In this document: positions 21,117 through 31,698 of the stretch, one piece after another
Layout of the letters: each line of letters opens with the position of its first letter
Position numbering within the stretch: the first letter of the stretch is position 1
Source of the DNA: Phytophthora quininea
Taxonomy: Eukaryota > Oomycota > Peronosporomycetes > Peronosporales > Peronosporaceae
Length of the DNA: 64,000 nucleotides
Reading direction: 5' to 3'
Assembly (NCBI GenBank): GCA_011947345.1
Contig: JAAVTG010000375.1
Span: 1-64,000, forward strand
The notes under the pieces: model-generated
What the model saw: the letters and a program-made list of their open reading frames with translations, nothing else
Database searches by the model: none
Told to the model about the DNA's origin: nothing
Position numbers and translations under genes: made by a program

Positions 21117-22615
21117 ATGTTGCATCTCTTCCATCGGTGCTGGGCTCCACTACTCTTTGTGTCCATTGCCGCCGCAGAGATGGAGGCCGTGGCGCCGCCC
21201 ACGGATCCTCCGATGCACGCGGTGTCGACCGAGCAGGAGCTGATGCTGGCGGTGGATGCGCTGTTCCTCTTCGTGGGCGTCGTCTATGGATCGCGCGTTC
21301 TGGCGCCCAAGCCCATGACGTACCTCTCGGAGATCGCCTTCCCACTGGACGTAGGTCGTTGAGTTTCTGTGCCGGAAAGTGTTTTTATTTAAATCATTAT
21401 GTTGCGAATTTGTTGTGTTCATTGATGCAGTTCTGCGGGAAGCTTGCAGCGTCGTTTACGTTGTTTCTGCTCCATGGGCTGCGATGGCTGTACCAGCAAA
21501 TTGTCAGCTCGTGGCTGCTGTACCATCAACCGTTCGGGCGGGACCAGCAGAACGTCGTTGCAATGATGCAGACGCTAGCGTGGGTAAGGCTTGTCGATGA
21601 GAAAGTTAATGATACCAATGATCTGAGTTGTATACTTTCGCTAGGGCATGTCGTCGAGTCTGTTGTGGATGGAGTATCGACGCGGGTTGACGCCATCTGC
21701 GTACTTGCGGCTATTCTGGCTGGTCAAGTGGCTGGACTCCACGTACTTCCTAGTTGTACACGGTCAATTCGCAGTGACGTCTGACCAAGCCCCGAACGAC
21801 GAGTCCTCTGCAAGCGGGATCGTATTTGGAGGCGCGTGCTACACTGCATCAGCAATGCTTGTGCTGCTTCAGTTGATCAGATCGACAACGGTCACTCCAG
21901 ACTACATTTCATACCCGACCGAGGTGAACACTCCGTCGGCGTACCTCAACTCGTCGCACCATCAGCCACCAACTTCACTATACGGCTCCTTTCGGGATTG
22001 GGAGGTCGTAGGCTACGTACGTAGCAGTCTGTTTTCTTTAGTGTTGTGGTGGCTTATATTTTTTCGTACAGCCAACCGCAGAAGAAAGGGCGATGCTGGA
22101 TGTCACGATTCCTGCGGCCACGACTTCCATTTGGGGTAACAAGCAGTTTGTTTCATTCAAGATTGTGGTGCAAACGGAGGATGATCAGTGGACGCTTCGA
22201 CGTCCGTACAGTGACTTTGCTTCGCTGCACAAGGAGGTACGTGTGAAATGTGTCGTGGTCTTGCTTTTGCTGAGGCTAAGTGCAAAATAGCTGCCCGCCG
22301 CAGTTCGTGAGGACTGTCCTCTTCCTGAGGAAGAGCACGAAGGTCGCAAATTTATTTCATGGAAGAACCGCCCGAGGTCTCTTAAATCGCGCCTGGAGAC
22401 ATACCTCAAGCAGGTGTTAAATCATCCTAAGTTGAAGCGCCATGCGTCGCAGGCGTTGTGTGAATTCCTCGACGTTGTAAGTTTAATTTTCACCCGCTGC
22501 TACCGCTCGAGTAACTCATCGCGGCGCTGTGGTTGCGTCAAATTTTACGCAGGAATATATTGAAGAGCTGGAGCCTCCACCGACATCAGCGCATTCATAC
22601 CATTCGCGAATATGA
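21117..22615 (+). CDS. Five-helix TMD0-like membrane region joined to a PX domain
   Basis: Six exons keep phase: 21117-21350, 21431-21583, 21645-22016, 22072-22236, 22291-22476, 22553-22615; introns 51-80 nt; 390 residues. The N-terminal 240 residues hold about five hydrophobic segments: VDALFLFVGVVYGSRVL, KLAASFTLFLLHGLRWLY, VAMMQTLAWGMSSSLLW, YLRLFWLVKWLDSTYFLVV, ACYTASAMLVLLQLI. The loop W-M-E-Y-R-R-G-L-T-P-S followed by LRLFWLV resembles TMD0 of ABCC transporters. The C-terminal part is a PX domain: VSFKIVVQTEDDQWTLRRPY then SDFASLHKE, and SRLETYLKQVLNHPKLKRHA. PX domains bind PI3P or related lipids. No ABC core follows; the stop comes 18 residues after the PX helices. Probably an endosomal or vacuolar membrane protein. 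Tail to tail with the kinesin, 135 bp apart. Confidence 0.75.
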
Positions 22616-22750
22616 TGCGCTTGGAGTGCTTGAGCGTGTCGTCAACAATGGGAACTAGTATTTATTTGATGCGGAGACGAGAAACGGTTAATGAACAACA
22701 GAAATCCCTGGTGTCGTTCACTTAATTCTTAGCGTAGGTACAATGGTTCT

Positions 22751-25700
22751 CTAAGATCGACTGGAAACTGTGGAGGGATACGCGATCTCGCAGGAATTCA
22801 CCATCTTGGCGAAACGCAGAGAGTTTAGTGTTTCGTCTCGGTGTTGTCCCAACGGTGACAGGTTGCAGATCATGAGTGTCTTGCTATCCCCGCCGAGAGA
22901 AGAACTGAGCACGTGTGTCAGCTTCGAGTCTCGGAACGGAACGTGTGCGGACTGTTGTCGTCCAAACAGATACAAAAATATTAGCTGAGGAACTTACAAA
23001 CTAGCAGTCGCTGGTGTACCTTTTGGCAAGAGCACAGATAACATTTCCAAGAGCTGAGAGGCTTTTGTTAATCGCAAGAGCTTCTCTCATAAGCTCTTTG
23101 TTGCTATCACTGCCAGACTTTGACAACCTCTCAGATCCCTATAGCAAACATCCCGGGAAAATGTCAGAGGCCACCAGTCCTTTTCAAACCTCAGCAGGAT
23201 CACGCACCGCAAGGTCGACTAAGTTGATGACTCCAGCACGACGCTCGCCAGTCAGCGTGTTCACCCCGTTCAGCCTGTGCACATAAAAAAGCAGATGTTA
23301 GCTTCGAAGATATCAAATAATTGGCCTTTGGTCTGTACCTAAATGTGATGATGCAGTGGCTGCGTGAAGAGCGATCGTTCATGTTGGTAGTCTTGGTCGA
23401 CCTCCTTGTCATCGCCTTTCGCAATAAACTCCATGCCTCGTGGTCGTTGCTGACGCTATGTGTGCATGAATTCATCACCGCCATTTTGCCGTCGCTATCC
23501 AGACGGAGCTCGACTTTATCAGTAGACTACAATACACGAGACGTTAGCTCATGGCTCCATCACAAACTCATGAACAGCTCACGTACCCCGACAGGAGCTA
23601 GCAGGTCTCGAAGTGTTTCGTTGTAGATTTCAATCAACTCCAAACTCGAGGTGAAATCCCATCCACTTGACCGTAGTTCGTCGATCCCAACAAAAACATG
23701 TGAAATTGCACGGCCGACGATTCCCATATCTGGCGACGGCTCCATCATCTCGGCATCTGCATCTTCTTCTCGCCCTTGCATCGTGTACGTTTTCCCTGAT
23801 CTAAGAGGACGATACAACTTAACGGTTAGTAAATAAACATATGGAATAATTGCGTTCAATACGCACCCAGTCTGTCCGTAAGCGAAGACGCACACATTGT
23901 AGCCATCTAGTGCAGACTGGATCAACGCCGACACCTCCAGGAAAACGTCTTCTTGTGTGCACTTGCTGTCCAAGACAAGGTCGAAGTCGAAGTTGTACTT
24001 CTTGACGACGCTCCTTGTTCCGTTCTGTCCGTAGCCTACATGAGAATTCGGGTTGGCAGCCAACTCAATTTGTCGCCGCTCGCCACGGCGGTCAGGAAAC
24101 GAAAAATCTGATGGGGATGTAAGCAAACCGTGGTCAGTAACACTGGCGATATAACAAGTAACATCAAGGTGGAATACCTCATCATTTCTTGAGCCTGAGA
24201 ATTCATCGCGCAAAACTGGACGGACACGGCAAAACACTCGAATATTTCCTTTTAACTCCATCACCTGCATGATCGTCAATGTTAACAATGAAAGAAACAC
24301 GCCCATCGCCTTACTTCGCCGTACCTTGTTATGAAGACTCCGCCGCACAGCCTCAGTATCCAGCACCTTCCTCTCCAAAATCTCCGTACGTTCCTGAAAC
24401 CGAGTCTTTGCCTCTTGCGCGACTTCCTGGCTGTGTACTAGCTGCTCCTCAAGCTTATCCACCTGAACCAAGCAGCGCCGTAATTTTTCCCTTGAACCCG
24501 CTAGATCACTCTCCAGCAAATGTACGCGTTTTTCCTTTTCCGTTAGCGTATTAACCAGAGGTCGCAACTTACTCAATTCAGATTCTTGTTGCGAAATTTG
24601 ACCCTGGCACTTTTCTGTAGCTTGCCGTTGGGTCTCCAGGATTGCCAGGTGCTTCTTCTCGTTCGCCGAAGACTGGCGGATTGAGGCATTCAACGCCTCG
24701 TTTGCTTTACGTAGCCGCTCGCATTCCGATGACAACCCTGCGGATTTGTGGTCATCCTTTGCAACTGACGCCAGTAACTCGTTCTTTTCCTTCACCCATT
24801 GAGCGTGCAGCGCTTTAGTTTGCGCCTCTGCTTGGTCAAGCCCATTGGCGAGTGCTGATCGCTGCGCTTCACACTTTGCATATACCTGCTGGAGCTCCTT
24901 CAATTGCGCCGTAATTTTCGCCTCGCGCTCCAGAGCTTCCAATTTTTCTTCAATTGCCGCTTTGAGCTTTCGTTCCACGCCCCGAAATTCATCTGTAGAT
25001 CGCATGGTTTCGCTCGCATAACTGGAGCTACCGTTCATGCCTTGAGACAATCTCAACTTGTCGATAACCCTTGCGGATCGATCCCGCTCTTCGTGCAGAC
25101 TGTGGATTAACGAATCTCGCTGCCCGAGCTCCGTAACCAGGGAAGTGACTTCCCGACACAACGCTTGGATTTTCTTCTCCTGTTGATAATCTGTAGGCTC
25201 GTTCAAATGCTGCAACATGCCATTTCACCAACACATTAGACCAGCGCGGCAATCGCAGCAACCACCACAATAACCAACCTGGTTGTCGCTCATCGTGTTG
25301 ATGATTTGCGTTTGCGTCTTGATCGTCGACCTCAAGTACTCCAAATCCGACTGCTTGTCGGCCCGTTCCCTATCGAGTGTCGCTGCATGTTTCAGCAATG
25401 CAACCGCATGCTCGTACGTGTCTGTATACCGCTGCCAAATTCACAATAATCGTCATCAGTCGCACTACCACAGCACCCCACCACTCCACACCATACCACC
25501 CACCTTCTTGTACATGAAGGCTTTGTCACGATCCGACTTGGACCTCATCAGTCGGTCGTCTTCTTCAGGGTCTCGACTCATCAGAAACTCCACCGACTCG
25601 GCCACAGGCGAGTACTCCTCCTCCTCCATCTCGGCATCCGCGTTGGGTTCTGTTCTGTAAGCTGGTCTGACGCCACTGGGGCTCGTCTTGAGCATCGGTT

Positions 25701-26091
25701 GTGTCATTGATCCGTTCTCTGCGTCGCTGCGTCTGGCCTTCTTGGGGCTGTGTCGTGGCGGCGAGAAGCTCATGGCAAAAGACTTGGGCTCGCCATTCGT
25801 TCCTGCGCTGAACTCGCTGCTGCGGTCGCTGCTCTCTGTCTGGTTGTCCATCACAAAGTCGTCGAAGACTTTGGTCGCTCTCTTGGTGACGCCTGAATTC
25901 GGTCGCGGGACAGAACGAGGGCCTGCAGCGTGGGTACTGAACGGAGCAGCCGCGCGGTTGGCGCCAACCGACGCGCGCTGCCACTGCAACGGCGCGCTCT
26001 TGGGCTCGGGCGTCGCGATGCTAGCGAAGTGCCTCAGCACGAGGCCGTTGCCGGCCTCGTAGCGGGCTGGCGACGCGTCATTGCGGTCCAT
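22751..26091 (-). CDS. Kinesin-14-type (C-terminal motor) kinesin
   Basis: ATG at 26091 ([16 protein letters not shown]). Exons: 25504-26091, 25279-25431, 24325-25209, about 23867-24264, 23587-23800, 23339-23526, 23208-23274, 23020-23138 and 22751-22951. The N-terminal 190 residues are disordered, Ser/Pro/Arg-rich; residues about 200-540 are coiled coil ([20 protein letters not shown]); then the neck-motor start [20 protein letters not shown] marks a C-terminal motor. Motor motifs: P-loop [13 protein letters not shown] across the 23801-23866 intron, [10 protein letters not shown] (switch I), INLVDLAGSE (switch II), [12 protein letters not shown] and [10 protein letters not shown]. The codon phase at 23020-23024 (AAAA) appears one base short. 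Family motors are minus-end directed and act in spindles or cargo transport. An open stretch after SRNDE may be a 70-nt intron. Confidence 0.88.
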
Positions 26092-26288
26092 TATCGCTGC
26101 GCAAGTCGGTAATTTTGAACGGAGGAGTTTCCTATTGGTTGGGTACAGTACATGGTTTTCCTGACATCGTTGTGATGCGGACAGAAGACACTTGCGATAA
26201 GATGGAAACGAAATCTCTTGAGCTATACACACACAAAAGCCAAACCGGATGCATTCAGTCTTCAGCTCTACCTTCCAGCTGCACCTGC

Positions 26289-27677
26289 TTACTGGTCCAC
26301 GTCGGTCGAGTCGGCGTTGATGTTCATGTCGAGGTCCTCGCCCGTGATGCGCTTGTACAGGTCCAGCACGTCCTCCGACGTCGTCTCAAAGTGGCTCGTC
26401 GGGTCGTACGACGCACTGATGTAGCAGTTGTCGGCCTTGCCGTCTGCCACGGGCTCGTACATGTCGGTGATGGCGTCGAAGCGCTCCAGGTACGGGCCCA
26501 GCAGCTTCACGCCGGGCTCCAGCTCCTGCAGCGGCACCGACGTCTCCGCGAGCGTCGACACGATGGCAATGTAGATTCCCTGCGGCGCGACGCAGTGCGC
26601 AGATGACACAACGGCGACGTAAATGTCGTTGTTGCGGTCCGCCTGGGCGGCCGGGATGATGATCTGCAGCGACTCGGCGTCGTTCGTGTTGGGCACGGGG
26701 TGGTTCAGGATGAAGATGGAGCGCACGGCCACGCCGTTCTTGCGCACCTTCTCGGCCGGGAAGTAGGACGGGTCTCCGATCACCAGCTTGGCCTTGGCCA
26801 CTTCGTTGTCGCACTTGATGCCCCAGGCCTTGCCGCTGTCATCGATCAGGATCTCGCTCACTGAGCGGTTCAACATGAATGTGCCGCCGTTGATGGCGCA
26901 GAGTCGGGAGAAACTCTCGGGCAGACCGCCAAGTCCATAGAGCGGGTAGATGTAGGGCGACTTTCCATAGCGCTCCAGCGAGTAGGCGTAGAGCTTGATG
27001 GCACGAACCGTCTCGATGGCGGGGCGCTTGATGTACGACTCGTCGCGCATGAGTGCCATGGCGTGCCCCATGAAGCTCTGCGTGTTGGCATCCACGCCGT
27101 ACTTCTCAAAGAGCTCGCTCATGGGCTGCTTGAACAGGTCCATGCCCTCGTACGTCTTGGGGTCGTCCTCCTCGTAGTTGTAGATGTACATGATGAGCTT
27201 GCGGAACTTGCGCTTCTCGAACATGCCCATGAGCGACGAGCGCAGCGCCTCCTCACCAGTGGCCGGCACCTTGTAGGAGCGGCCTCCTTTGACCACGTAG
27301 CTGCCGTCCACATTCTTGAACTCGAGGTAGCGCGTCACCTTGGTGTGCAGAAGCATCTTAACCAGCTTGCCGCAGGCCATGATGAACTTGGGCACCAGGT
27401 CCACGTTGTAGTCGCGGTCGGCGCCCAGGTCACTGCGCGGCTCTTGGTCAGGCTTGAACTTCTTGTACAGGTTGGTCAGGTTCGGGGACGCGCACTCGCC
27501 GCCGTAGTATGGGTTGCGGTCCACCACCAGCACCTTCTTGCCGTTCACGGCCAGCAGGCCGCTCAGGATGCACTCCTTCAGGCCCGTGCCCAGCACGATC
27601 ACGTCGTACTCGCCGTCCGCCAGCGCCTCCGTGCCCTTGGGCAGCCACGAGAAGTCGAGCTTGCTCTCGTCGGCCAT
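26289..27677 (-). CDS. GDI1: Rab GDP-dissociation inhibitor (Rab GDI)
   Basis: Intronless, 462 residues, ATG at 27677 chosen because the family's conserved start region follows (YDVIVLGTGLKECILSGLLA). Further signatures: VLVVDRNPYYGGECASPNL, DYNVDLVPKFIMACGKLVKM, FKNVDGSYVVKGG, KRPAIETVRAIKLYAYSLER, YPLYGLGGLPESFSRLCAIN and IYVAVVSSAHCVAPQGIYIA. It extracts GDP-bound prenylated Rab GTPases from membranes and recycles them in the cytosol. About 15 residues longer than animal GDI, mostly at the N terminus. No frame breaks. A single essential GDI gene is usual. Confidence 0.97.
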   Translation of the reverse strand: MADESKLDFSWLPKGTEALADGEYDVIVLGTGLKECILSGLLAVNGKKVLVVDRNPYYGGECASPNLTNLYKKFKPDQEPRSDLGADRDYNVDLVPKFIMACGKLVKMLLHTKVTRYLEFKNVDGSYVVKGGRSYKVPATGEEALRSSLMGMFEKRKFRKLIMYIYNYEEDDPKTYEGMDLFKQPMSELFEKYGVDANTQSFMGHAMALMRDESYIKRPAIETVRAIKLYAYSLERYGKSPYIYPLYGLGGLPESFSRLCAINGGTFMLNRSVSEILIDDSGKAWGIKCDNEVAKAKLVIGDPSYFPAEKVRKNGVAVRSIFILNHPVPNTNDAESLQIIIPAAQADRNNDIYVAVVSSAHCVAPQGIYIAIVSTLAETSVPLQELEPGVKLLGPYLERFDAITDMYEPVADGKADNCYISASYDPTSHFETTSEDVLDLYKRITGEDLDMNINADSTDVDQ

Positions 27678-27919
27678 GATGCTGTCTGCAATTCTTCGGG
27701 GTTGCCTGGGGGCACGTTCCGTTGTGAGGGGGCGAAGATTTTCCTGCAAAGAAGACTAGACGACCAGTACCAGATCAAGTATTTATCCAGTGTAAAAGAG
27801 ATCTATGATTTATGATCTCTTAAGTATATGTCATTTGCTGGTCCATTAGCTTAATTAGATCGCTGCTGTACCACATGCCCTGTGATTGGTGGAAATCATT
27901 TCTTATTTTTGTATTACTC

Positions 27920-29241
27920 ATGTACTGCGGCGACGATGTGGAGGCGGTGGTGGGCGACGTGGGCTCTAGTCGCAGCAAGTTCGGGCTCGCCGGCGAAGAC
28001 ACGCCGCAGTTGGTGCTGCCCAGTGTCGTAGGGAGGTCTTCCGAGTCCCAGGGCGACAAGGAGAGCTTCGTATTGGGGGATCTGACGCACCGGACGGACC
28101 TGGACGTGCTGCGACCCGTGGAGAGCTGCGCTGTATCCAACTGGGACGCACTGGAGAAACTCTGGACCCACGCCTTCGAACGACTGTATGTAGACCCCAG
28201 CAGCCACCCGGTGATCACGTCGATGGCCTCGTGTTTCGCCACTGACGTGCTGCAGAACGCGGCGGCGCGAGACGGCGAGAAGCACCTGGAGATGATGTTC
28301 GAGACCTTCAAAGTGCCGGCGTTCTACATGGCTAAGGATGCAGTACTGGACGCCTTTGCATTCGGTCGGTCGTTGGCGTTGGTGGCGGAGATTGGCGCTG
28401 GAGCAACAAGAGTGGTGCCAGTGTACGACGGATTCGCGTTGGAACGACCAGCACAGCACTCGTCTATTGGATGCAACCAATTGTCCGACTACTTGGACCA
28501 GTTAGTGAGCAGTCGAAAGGATCCGGTGGTGGTGAGACCACGGGGAACATTCACGAGAAAGATGAACACCCAAGGAGTGCTGGAGACAACACCGATGCCA
28601 AAGGAGCTCACGTCCCCACCAGCAATGCCAGCAAGTTACCTCGAGTTGACACGTGGAGAATTGTTTCGAGATATGCGAGAGACGACGTGTTTGATGGCAC
28701 CATCTCCGCTGGAAGAAGAACAGCTGCAAGCGCCTGTTCAAGACAGGATACACCTGCTGTTGTTGAGATTATGGACCCGTCAGAGATCGAGGGGCAGCAG
28801 TACGAGCTGCCGGATGGACAAACCATTGCTCTCGGGAAAGAACGCTATGAAGTACCTGAATTACTACTGCATCCGAAGAACTTCGATGGCGCTGCGAATG
28901 CTGCAAAGATGGCAGCTAAAGGTCTGCATAGAATGCTATACGACGCTGTCCAGCTATGCGATGCAGATCTGCGGCGAGATATGCTGACAAACATTATTCT
29001 CTGCGGTGGAGGCAGCCTTACTCCTGGGTTGACGGAGAGGCTGCACACCGAGCTCACCCGGTTGGTGCCTAGCACATACAAGTTGCGCTTTACCTCCGTC
29101 ACCAAAACCGAGCGGCAATTCAGCGTGTTCATCGGCGGATCCATTTTGGCATCTCTGGGATCTTTCCAGCAGCTATGGGTTTCCAAGCGGGAGTACGATG
29201 AAGTTGGCGCTCATGCACTCTACGCAGACCGATTCGCTTAG
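27920..29241 (+). CDS. ARP4: Actin-related protein 4 (ARP4/BAF53-like), one apparent frame break
   Basis: An ATG at 27875 is also in frame, but the one at 27920 (MYCGDDVEAVVGDVGSSRSK) aligns with the family's usual MYGGDE start. The nucleotide-fold region continues with KFGLAGEDTPQLVLPS. ARP4-type features downstream: ELPDGQTIALGKERYEVPEL, LTNIILCGGGSLTPGLTERL, FSVFIGGSILASLGSFQQLW and VSKREYDEVGAHAL. The two halves are in adjacent frames, the switch lying near 28725-28740, with one base too few. ARP4 is a nuclear subunit of NuA4, SWR1 and INO80 complexes. Both parts belong to one gene because neither half alone is a complete actin fold. Confidence 0.88.
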
Positions 29242-29550
29242 ACCAGTTTCGCTGGACAACGAAGGTAGTCGAAGTCACCAAATTTCTAGGGATATGCTTA
29301 ACCAATATTCCTCCAGGCTTGTCACTGCCGGGCCGATGGACTTGATAAGCTGTTACTTCCTCCGATCCCAAATGCAGTCAGACCATCGTCCTGCTATTTT
29401 CAAGAGCGCGTGCTCCAGGTCGCAAGTCTATTTCGATGCTGCTTTGATGATCGATGCGGTCGCACAAGTGGCGAGAAGCATGCGTAAGCTTGATCATTCT
29501 TCAACTCACCAAGTCCGGTCGTCTACTTTCAACCACATCCAGCAGGTACC
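29242..29550. promoter_or_regulatory. Intergenic region with an INR-like initiator for the SPIRAL1-like gene
   Basis: At 29494-29500 the sequence TCATTCT matches the oomycete initiator consensus YCAYTYY and lies about 50 bases before the ATG at 29551. No other feature is seen in the 309 bases. Confidence 0.45.
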
Positions 29551-29934
29551 ATGGCTCGCTCCGGTTACCAAGTGACGCAGAACGTCGACAACTTCTTGCG
29601 CGACAAGCCTAGCACTCGTCTTCACGCCCCACCTGGAGGAGGTTCGTCCATGGGGTCGTTGATTTTCGGTGGTGGTGACAACTCGAGTCCATTTGCGGGC
29701 CACGAACGCCACACGACCGGCCGGAAGATGATGAATCCCGAGGTGGCGAACCCCTACGCGAAGACGAGCAGCTACAGCCAGCCTGCGATCCAGCCGATCA
29801 ACGGAGCAGGACGAGCTTCCTCGAACCAGTACGCTTGCGGCTCGAACCAGAACGCCGGCAATGTGCTGACCGATCGTCGCATCACGCGTATTCACGCCCC
29901 TCCTGGCGGTGCGTCTTCCTTCCGCTTGGGTTAA
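29551..29934 (+). CDS. SPIRAL1-like microtubule-associated protein
   Basis: 127 residues, intronless, ATG at 29551. Two copies of the plant SPIRAL1-type motif flank the protein: DNFLRDKPSTRLHAPPGGGS near the N terminus and GNVLTDRRITRIHAPPGGAS at the C terminus, the second preceded by YACGSNQN. The middle is Gly/Ser/Asn-rich and probably disordered. SPIRAL1 proteins track microtubule plus ends and affect cortical arrays in plants; a related role in oomycete microtubules is inference. Strong coding signal (high GC3) suggests good expression. Confidence 0.8.
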   Translation: MARSGYQVTQNVDNFLRDKPSTRLHAPPGGGSSMGSLIFGGGDNSSPFAGHERHTTGRKMMNPEVANPYAKTSSYSQPAIQPINGAGRASSNQYACGSNQNAGNVLTDRRITRIHAPPGGASSFRLG

Positions 29935-30093
29935 GACACTCCACTCAGGCTAGCGTAGCTCTCTCTTCTGCAGACATATAAACGAAATAAAAACGTGTTA
30001 GCTGCTGAAGACTGATATCCTCGACTTGCAGTGCAGAGGCAAATGCTATTTAGACGGAATATGGATGATTTCAGGAGTAACTCGGCGCCGCAT

Positions 30094-31533
30094 CTAGGAC
30101 TCGTCGCCGCTCTCAGCTTCGTCTTCGGCTTCGGCTTCATCGTCCTCGCTACCCTCTTCTCCATCGCTTCCTTGCTCTTGACTGTCTCCAATGCTGGGCA
30201 GCGCGATGATCGCAATACCGTTCTTGACCTTGAGCTTCTCCCATCGACCAAAGCGGTGCTCCTGGCCCACACCTGCAAGCAAGAAGCGTGCTTTGGGGTC
30301 AAAGCACAACCCGTTAATGTATCCTTCGAGAGGGATAGAAGCCACGAGGGTCAACGAGCGCTCCTGTACGTTCGCCTGCCACAACCGAATCTGGCCGTCG
30401 CTGGAGCCTGACGCGACGAGATCTGTGCGCGGCATGACAGCCACGCTGCTGATCCATTTGCCGTCGTGGGCGTTCGGGATCACACTGACCGGCTTCTTGC
30501 GGCCGTTGAACCACAGCGACAGCGAACCGTCATCTCCACCCGTGACATAGTACTCGTCGGTGACCATTTTGACGCAGTCCATGGAGCCCGAGTTGCCGTA
30601 AAACACCAGCTGCGTCTCTTCCGGGATCTTCCACATGCGCACACTTCGGTCACGGCCACAACTCACGACACGTTCCTTGTACATACTGTCGAGTCCATTA
30701 ACCTCGCTCTGGTGACCGAACAGCGTCTCCACGTACCCCATTTCTTTGAGGTTCCAGTGCTTGATCGATCGGTCGAACGATCCCGAGAACAGCGAGTGCG
30801 AGCGCAGACGGAAGGCCAACGCCGAGATGGCATCTCTATGGCCCGAGAAGCTCTCAAGCAGCTCGTTCTTCTCGATGTCCCACACACGCACCAGTTTGTC
30901 CCGTCCTCCACTGGCCAGATACTTGCCATCGGAGCTGGCAGCCAGCGCCAAGATGCAGCGCTCTTTGTCCGTCGTGGCCGTCTCCGCCGCGACGTCGTCC
31001 TTGGGCAGACTCAGTCTGGTCTTTTGTTGCTGCGCCAAGTCCCAGCGGATCACCGCGCCGTCCTTGGAGGCTGAGAAGGCTGTCTTGCCGTCCTCTAGCA
31101 GACACAGACTGGTCACTGGCAGACGGTGCCCCCTCAGGAACTTGATGGAGTCAGCGTCGAACTCGAACTCGGTGTAGTCGGCGGCCACCTGCTTGAACAG
31201 TTTGCCCATCGCCTCCAGCGCGTCCTGCTTGAGCCTGGCGCCCACACGCTCCTCCACGCCGTCGTTGTCGCTGTCTTCATCATCTGTGCCAGCTTCCTGC
31301 GCAGTGATCTTGCCCAGATACTCCTTAGCCAGCCTCATGCGCGTCTCCTGCGCCGTCTCCTTGGTCTCCTCCTCGCTCTCCTCGGCGTCGTTCGGCTGCT
31401 CGCTGGCCTCGCTGTCCGATGCGATCACATCGCCGTCTCCATTGCCGGACCAGTCAAAGGCGTCGTCCCCCAGGGCGCGCTTCTTGCGCTGCGGCTGCGC
31501 TGTGCCGCGCTTGATGGCCACACGACGCTTCAT
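30094..31533 (-). CDS. RRP9: U3 snoRNP protein RRP9 (U3-55K), WD40
   Basis: 479 residues, intronless, ATG at 31533 (MKRRVAIKRGTAQPQRKKRA). Basic start, then an acidic Ser/Glu region, then a conserved helix (TRMRLAKEYLGKITAQEAG), then six to seven WD40 repeats: LRGHRLPVTSLCLLEDGKTA, SSDGKYLASGGRDKLVRVWD, FSGHRDAISALAFR, LFGHQSEVNGLDSMYKERVV, VVSCGRDRSVRMWKIPEETQ, YYVTGGDDGSLSLWFNGRKK. The C terminus has a GRWEKLKVKNGI segment and an acidic tail. Order and wording match RRP9, which binds the box B/C motif of U3 snoRNA for 18S rRNA maturation in the nucleolus. No frame breaks. Confidence 0.95.
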   Translation of the reverse strand: MKRRVAIKRGTAQPQRKKRALGDDAFDWSGNGDGDVIASDSEASEQPNDAEESEEETKETAQETRMRLAKEYLGKITAQEAGTDDEDSDNDGVEERVGARLKQDALEAMGKLFKQVAADYTEFEFDADSIKFLRGHRLPVTSLCLLEDGKTAFSASKDGAVIRWDLAQQQKTRLSLPKDDVAAETATTDKERCILALAASSDGKYLASGGRDKLVRVWDIEKNELLESFSGHRDAISALAFRLRSHSLFSGSFDRSIKHWNLKEMGYVETLFGHQSEVNGLDSMYKERVVSCGRDRSVRMWKIPEETQLVFYGNSGSMDCVKMVTDEYYVTGGDDGSLSLWFNGRKKPVSVIPNAHDGKWISSVAVMPRTDLVASGSSDGQIRLWQANVQERSLTLVASIPLEGYINGLCFDPKARFLLAGVGQEHRFGRWEKLKVKNGIAIIALPSIGDSQEQGSDGEEGSEDDEAEAEDEAESGDES

Positions 31534-31698
31534 TGACACACCACGAGCTGTTTTGGTTGGCGACCGCAGTAGCGTCCGTGATTGGTGAACACAACTGTAT
31601 ATCATGGTACTTCATTTAGTATCATTAGCGTCTATTGCCACAAAATTCACTGTACATTCTATTCCAACTATTGACAAAAGCTGCGGCGGACGTGAGCG

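Noticed and set aside
24119..24190. A definite 70-nt intron in the kinesin after SRNDE
   Set aside because: GT and AG ends are present, but removing it shifts the frame; keeping it leaves an open frame with a non-conserved insertion.  I left the point open in the gene entry.
27063..27815. 250-codon plus-strand ORF
   Set aside because: Antisense to Rab GDI; composition (His/Leu/Val/Arg) is that of a shadow frame.
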